NCBI RefSeq assembly: GCF_014646355.1
Contig: NZ_BMNH01000012.1
Location: 1 to 64,000, forward strand
Source: Nonomuraea cavernae
GTDB lineage: Bacteria > Actinomycetota > Actinomycetes > Streptosporangiales > Streptosporangiaceae
Length of the DNA: 64,000 nt
Direction of reading: 5' to 3'
The notes below the pieces were generated by a model that was not told the DNA's origin, made no database searches, and saw only the letters and a list, made by a program, of their open reading frames with translations. The position numbers and the translations under genes are program-made. Below are positions 60,318 through 64,000 of this stretch, in pieces. How positions within the stretch are numbered: position 1 is the stretch's first letter; every line of letters starts with the position of its first letter.

Positions 60318-61444
60318 AGGTCTTCCTCCACCCGGCCCGCGCCGCCGGTGGTGACGGTCTCGTAGACCCTGACCACGTCCCGCGCCACCGTCGACCAGTC
60401 GTACTTGTGGACCGCCACCAGCGCCTCGGCCGCCAGCTTGGCCCGCCGTTCGGGCGCGTCGAGTAACGCCGCGGCCTCCCGGGCGAGCGAGGCCGGGTCG
60501 CCGTTGGCGAACAGCGCGCCCGCCTGCCCCTCGCCCAGCACCTTGCGGAACGCCGGGATGTCGCTGGCCAGCACCGTCGCGCCGGAGGCCATGGCCTCGG
60601 CCAGCACGATGCCGAAGCTCTCACCCCGGGTGTTGGGCGCGCAGAACACGTCGACCGAGTGGTAGGCGCGGATCTTGTCGGCCTCGCTCACCATGCCCAG
60701 CACGGTGACCCGGTCATGGAACGCCCTGGTCACCCGGTCGTAGACGTCCTTGGCGTCGCCGGGGCCGGCGATCAGCAGCTTGAGCTCCGGCCGCTCCCCG
60801 GCCAGCAGGTTGAAGGCGTCGAGCAGGATGGCCAGGCCCTTGCGTTCCTCGTCCATCCGCCCGAGGAAGCCGATCGTCGCGCCGTCGGGCCCCCACCCGT
60901 CGAGCGGCTCGGCCTCGGCGTAGCGGGCCACGGTCACCCCGTTGGGGATCAGCACGGTGTCGCCGCCGAACTGCTCGACCAGGCTCTTGCGGGCGGCGTC
61001 GGAGACCGCGATGCGGCCGCTCAGCTTCTCCAGGGCGCTGCGCAGCAGCGGCTCGGCCACCGCGATCGCGCGCGAGCGCACCCACGAGGCGTGGAAGGTG
61101 GCCACGATCGGCCCCTTGGCCGCCCAGCAGGCCAGCACCCCCAGGCTCGGCACCAGCGGCTCGTGGATGTGCAGCACGTCGAAGTCGCCGTCGCCGATCC
61201 AGCGCCGCACCCGCGCCGCCGACAGGAACCCGAACGACATCCTGGCCACCGACCCGTTGTAGGGGACGGGGATCGCGCGGCCCGCGCCGACCACGTAGGG
61301 CGGCAGGTCGTCGTCGTCGGCCGCCGGCGCGATCACCGAGACGTCGTGCCCCTGCGCGATCAGGGCCTGGGCCAGGTCGTCGATGTGCTGTTTGACCCCG
61401 CCGGGCATGTCCCAGGAATAGGGGCAGACGATGCCGACCTTCAT
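60314..61444 (-). CDS. pimA: Phosphatidyl-myo-inositol mannosyltransferase (PimA-type, GT4)
   Basis: Transfers the first mannose to phosphatidylinositol on the inner leaflet using GDP-mannose. The 376-residue GT-B protein starts MKVGIVCPYSWDMPGGVKQHIDDLAQALIAQGHDVSVIAP, as in mycobacterial PimA. VLHIHEPLVPSLGVLA and the C-terminal nucleotide-sugar site VDVFCAPNTRGESFGIVLAEAMASG (EX7E motif) are present. The ATG overlaps the upstream acyltransferase stop (ATGA), and the stop overlaps the LemA-like gene. Mannose specificity is inferred from context and similarity. Confidence 0.9.
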   Translation of the reverse strand: MKVGIVCPYSWDMPGGVKQHIDDLAQALIAQGHDVSVIAPAADDDDLPPYVVGAGRAIPVPYNGSVARMSFGFLSAARVRRWIGDGDFDVLHIHEPLVPSLGVLACWAAKGPIVATFHASWVRSRAIAVAEPLLRSALEKLSGRIAVSDAARKSLVEQFGGDTVLIPNGVTVARYAEAEPLDGWGPDGATIGFLGRMDEERKGLAILLDAFNLLAGERPELKLLIAGPGDAKDVYDRVTRAFHDRVTVLGMVSEADKIRAYHSVDVFCAPNTRGESFGIVLAEAMASGATVLASDIPAFRKVLGEGQAGALFANGDPASLAREAAALLDAPERRAKLAAEALVAVHKYDWSTVARDVVRVYETVTTGGAGRVEEDL

Positions 61445-62349
61445 CGCCGCAGGTCCTCCAGCCACAGACGCTGCAGCATGTGCCAGTCTTCGGGATGCTC
61501 GGCGATGCCCTTCTCGAAGACATGGCTGAGACTCTGCGCCACCGCCGCGACCTTCTCCTGACGGGTGCCCTCCTCGGGCACCGGGATCTCCTCGTGGATG
61601 TCGATGCCCCAGTCGTCGCCCGCGAAGTAGACCGTGGCCGGCAGCAGCGCGGCGCCCGTCTGCACGGCCAGCAGCGGCGGCCCCGCCGGCACCTTGGTCG
61701 TCGAGCCGAAGAACTCGACCTCGACGCCGCTCTTGGTGAGGTCGCGCTCGGCGGGCAGGCAGACCACCCCGCCCTTGCGCACGCGCATCGCCAGGGCGGC
61801 GAAGTTGTGGCCGTCGCCGCCGGTGAGCGGCAGCACCTCCATGCCGAGCCCCTCGCGGAAGGCGACGTAGCGGCGGAACAGCGACTCGGGCCGCAGCCGC
61901 TCGGCCACCGTGGTGAAGGGATGGCCGACGCCGACCAGCCAGGCGCCCGCCTGGTCCCAGTTGCCCATGTGGGGCAGCGCGAGCACCACGCCGCGCCCGG
62001 CGGCGACGGTGTCGTGGATGTGCTCGGCGCCGGTCACGTGGGTGCGCCGGACGATCTCGTCGCGCGACATGGACGGCAGCCGGAAGATCTCCTCGAAGTA
62101 GCGGAAGTAGGAGCGCATGCCCGCCCGGCCGAGCGCGCGCAGCTCGGGGCTGCCGGGGGGGAGCCCGGTCACCCTGGCCAGGTTGGACTCCAGGCGGCGT
62201 ACGGACGTGCCCTGGCCGCGCCACAGCCGGTCGGCGGCGTAGCGGAAGGCCCCGGCGGTGAGCCGCTTGGGCAGCAGCGGCACGACCGTCCAGCCCGCCG
62301 CGAACCCCGCGGCGACGACGCGATCGGTGACGGACGGCTTCTCGCTCAT
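61441..62349 (-). CDS. Phosphatidylinositol mannoside acyltransferase
   Basis: A 302-residue LpxL/HtrB-family acyltransferase of the Rv2611c type, which adds an acyl chain to the 6-position of the mannose of PIM1/PIM2. The key signature is the HX4D-like LALPHMGNWDQAGAW. Other parts are VAERLRPESLFRRYVAFREGLGMEVLPLTGG and VCLPAERDLTKSGVEVEFFG. An N-terminal hydrophobic stretch near 15-30 could anchor it to the membrane. The ATG at 62349 overlaps the pgsA stop; its stop overlaps the start of pimA. Confidence 0.88.
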   Translation of the reverse strand: MSEKPSVTDRVVAAGFAAGWTVVPLLPKRLTAGAFRYAADRLWRGQGTSVRRLESNLARVTGLPPGSPELRALGRAGMRSYFRYFEEIFRLPSMSRDEIVRRTHVTGAEHIHDTVAAGRGVVLALPHMGNWDQAGAWLVGVGHPFTTVAERLRPESLFRRYVAFREGLGMEVLPLTGGDGHNFAALAMRVRKGGVVCLPAERDLTKSGVEVEFFGSTTKVPAGPPLLAVQTGAALLPATVYFAGDDWGIDIHEEIPVPEEGTRQEKVAAVAQSLSHVFEKGIAEHPEDWHMLQRLWLEDLRR

Positions 62350-62948
62350 CTCTCCCTCGTCTGCCGGTGGACGTGAACCACTCGCTGCACCACCGTGGCA
62401 GCGCTCGCGCCCGCGAGCAACCACATGCCGGCGGGCAGCAGGTAGGGGACGCCGAGCCCGGCGAAGAAGGTGGCCACCAGCACCACCACCAGCCGCTCGG
62501 GCCGCTCGGCCAGGCCCACGTCACAGGTGAGCCCGAGCCCCTCGGCCCTGGCCTTGGCATAGGACACCACGGCCCCGGCCACCAGGCAGAACAGCGTGAC
62601 GCCCACCATCAGCGGGTCGTCCTGGGAGGCGAAGTAGAGGACCAGCCCGCAGAAGATGGCGGCGTCGGCCACCCGGTCGAGCGTGGAGTCGAGGAAGGCC
62701 CCCCAGGTGCTGCCCCCTCCCCCGCCGAGCCGGGCCACCACGCCGTCGAGCAGGTCGAACAGCACGAAAACGGTGATCACCAGGGCCCCCACGCTGAGCA
62801 TCCCCGCGGGGAAGAGGACCAGGGCGGCGGCCACCGTGCCGAGGGTGCCGATCGCCGTGACGGCGTTGGGGCCGATCCCCCGGCGGACCAGGGCCCTGCC
62901 CAACGGGGTGAGTATCCGGGTCATGGCCGGGCGCAGGAGTTTGAGCAT
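62346..62948 (-). CDS. pgsA: Phosphatidylinositol phosphate synthase (CDP-alcohol transferase)
   Basis: Makes phosphatidylinositol phosphate from CDP-diacylglycerol and inositol phosphate, the precursor of PI and PIMs. The 200-residue protein has six membrane spans and the CDP-alcohol phosphotransferase signature DLLDGVVARLGGGGGSTWGAFLDSTLDRVADA, with all conserved Asp, Gly and Arg positions. The start at ATG 62948 (GGAG just upstream) matches MLKLLRPAMTRIL of relatives; a longer form from 62969 is possible. Heads the PIM operon; divergent from fusA2 across 244 bases. Confidence 0.9.
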   Translation of the reverse strand: MLKLLRPAMTRILTPLGRALVRRGIGPNAVTAIGTLGTVAAALVLFPAGMLSVGALVITVFVLFDLLDGVVARLGGGGGSTWGAFLDSTLDRVADAAIFCGLVLYFASQDDPLMVGVTLFCLVAGAVVSYAKARAEGLGLTCDVGLAERPERLVVVLVATFFAGLGVPYLLPAGMWLLAGASAATVVQRVVHVHRQTRER

Positions 62949-63192
62949 CGCGCTCCGATCGTAGGCCATCACGGGAGCGGCGACTTTCTTTGCCTCACCC
63001 CCCTTGTGATATCCGCCACACGGGTATTTGGTGAACACACCGCGTCCATGCGGTCCTGCCACCCCCCGCACGGGCGCGGCGTTGCGAACCTCAACCGAAC
63101 GACACGGGAGAGGAAGCCGAGCCGGACACCTGGCGTCGCGATGCCGGGCGTTCGACGGCGAGGCCGCCTCGTCCCAGGAGACCGGAGGCGAT

Positions 63193-64000
63193 GTGGCGGA
63201 GAAGAACCCCGGAGGGGCCTTGGGAGCCGCGGGCAGGGCACCAGCGGCCGACAGGGCGGACGCGATACGCAATGTCGTGCTGGTCGGCCACTCAGGAGCG
63301 GGCAAGACGACCCTCGTGGAGCAGCTGCTGGCGACGACCGGCACGATCCAGCGGACCGGCCGGGTGGAGGACGGCAACACGGTCAGCGACTTCGACGAGG
63401 TCGAGGTGCGGCAGCAGCGCTCGGTCAATCTGGCGCTCGCGCCGTTGACGCACAACGGAATCAAGATCAATCTTCTCGACACCCCCGGTTACGCCGACTT
63501 CACGGGCGACCTGAGGGCCGGTCTGCGGGCCGCCGACGCCGCGCTCTTCGTCGTGTCGGCCGCGGAGGGCGTCGACGGGCTGACCCAGCTGCTGTGGGAG
63601 GAGTGCGCCCAGGTCGCGATGCCCAGGGCGGTGGTGATCACCAAGATCGACCACCAGCGGGCCGACTTCGACGAGGTGCTCACGAGCTGCCAGGAGATCT
63701 TCGGCGACGGCGTCGCCCCGCTCTACCTTCCGGTGATCACCAACGGTCACGTCAACGGCCTGATCGGGCTGCTGACCCAGAAGTTCTACAACTACGCCAC
63801 CGGCGGCCGCACCGAGAAGGAGCCCGGCGCCGAGTACGAGGCGCAGATCGACCAGTACCGCGACACCCTGATCGAGAGCATCATCCAGGAGAGCGAGGAC
63901 GAGTCGCTCATGGAGCGCTACCTCGCCGGCGACGCGATCGACACCAAGGTGCTCATCGACGACCTGGAGAAGGCGGTGGCCCGGGGCAGCTTCTTCCCGG
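63193..64000 (+). CDS. EF-G-like GTPase (FusA2 type), 3' end outside window
   Basis: The N-terminal 269 residues of an elongation factor G-like protein. G1 GHSGAGKT (32-39), G3 DTPG (96-99) and the G4 site TKID (150-153) are visible. Canonical EF-G has NKxD at G4, and the Thr is a mark of the FusA2 group. The RQQRSVNLALAPL segment matches the switch I region. The start is the GTG at 63193 with GGAGG upstream; a 25-residue Gly/Ala-rich lead precedes the GTPase core. FusA2 proteins are thought to act in stress rather than ordinary elongation; the role is unsettled. It runs off the right edge. Confidence 0.9.
   Translation, partial: MAEKNPGGALGAAGRAPAADRADAIRNVVLVGHSGAGKTTLVEQLLATTGTIQRTGRVEDGNTVSDFDEVEVRQQRSVNLALAPLTHNGIKINLLDTPGYADFTGDLRAGLRAADAALFVVSAAEGVDGLTQLLWEECAQVAMPRAVVITKIDHQRADFDEVLTSCQEIFGDGVAPLYLPVITNGHVNGLIGLLTQKFYNYATGGRTEKEPGAEYEAQIDQYRDTLIESIIQESEDESLMERYLAGDAIDTKVLIDDLEKAVARGSFFP

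Overview
The window is chromosomal DNA from a high-GC actinomycete. Nearly all codons end in G or C, GTG starts are frequent, ribosome binding sites are GGAGG-like, and the gene order is the conserved actinobacterial core. The phosphatidylinositol mannoside genes, the FusA2-type EF-G paralogue and the rare-codon infC fit a Streptomyces or Streptosporangium-like relative. I favour a Streptosporangiaceae-type genome, but this is inference. No prophage, CRISPR array, tRNA gene or biosynthetic cluster is visible.

Layout. 1-240: promoter and leader of a ribosomal RNA operon that runs leftward out of the window. 759-5182: a deleted HAD-like gene, a GT39-type glycosyltransferase, tyrS, a PH-domain membrane protein and a 3-methyladenine DNA glycosylase. 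5164-13640: one leftward arginine operon, argC-J-B-D-F-R-G-H, with the glycosylase as its tail; the first six genes overlap by 4-8 bases. 13.8-18.9 kb: accessory stretch with an acyl-CoA ligase behind a TetR-like palindrome, a small-membrane-protein/SnoaL/MFS cassette, a small conserved protein and a frameshifted Uma2 nuclease gene. 19.0-26.3 kb: pheT, pheS, a PAS histidine kinase, a SPOUT rRNA methyltransferase and infC-rpmI-rplT with a structured leader. 26.4-35.7 kb: aroE, two tandem mltG paralogues, ruvX, alaS, two small membrane proteins, rarA and a DUF2231 protein. 35.8-43.3 kb: two membrane-anchored cyclophilins bracketing aspS-hisS-MBL hydrolase, then a DUF349 protein and a secreted I36-type protein. 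43.3-52 kb: rel, apt, secF, secD, yajC, ruvB, ruvA, ruvC, with a LexA-type box in front of ruvC. 52.1-58.6 kb: an Eis-like acetyltransferase, a fused ABC permease, yebC, pdxT, a wrecked phoD and pdxS. 58.7-64 kb: a DUF3048 lipoprotein, a four-gene phosphatidylinositol mannoside operon (pgsA, acyltransferase, pimA, LemA-like) and the start of a divergent fusA2.

How the parts work together. Most of the window is housekeeping: arginine synthesis, tRNA charging (Tyr, Phe, Ala, Asp, His), translation initiation, Sec export, Holliday junction processing, stringent response, vitamin B6 and membrane phospholipid mannosylation. The order from alaS to fusA2 matches what I recall of the Streptomyces core.

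I found no complete new system. The most notable points are the places where the conserved core is interrupted or altered: tandem MltG, the fused permease lacking a clear EAA loop, a decayed phoD splitting pdxS from pdxT, a large low-complexity insert in SecD, an AUC start on infC, the SOS box on ruvCAB, and several unexplained perfect inverted repeats.
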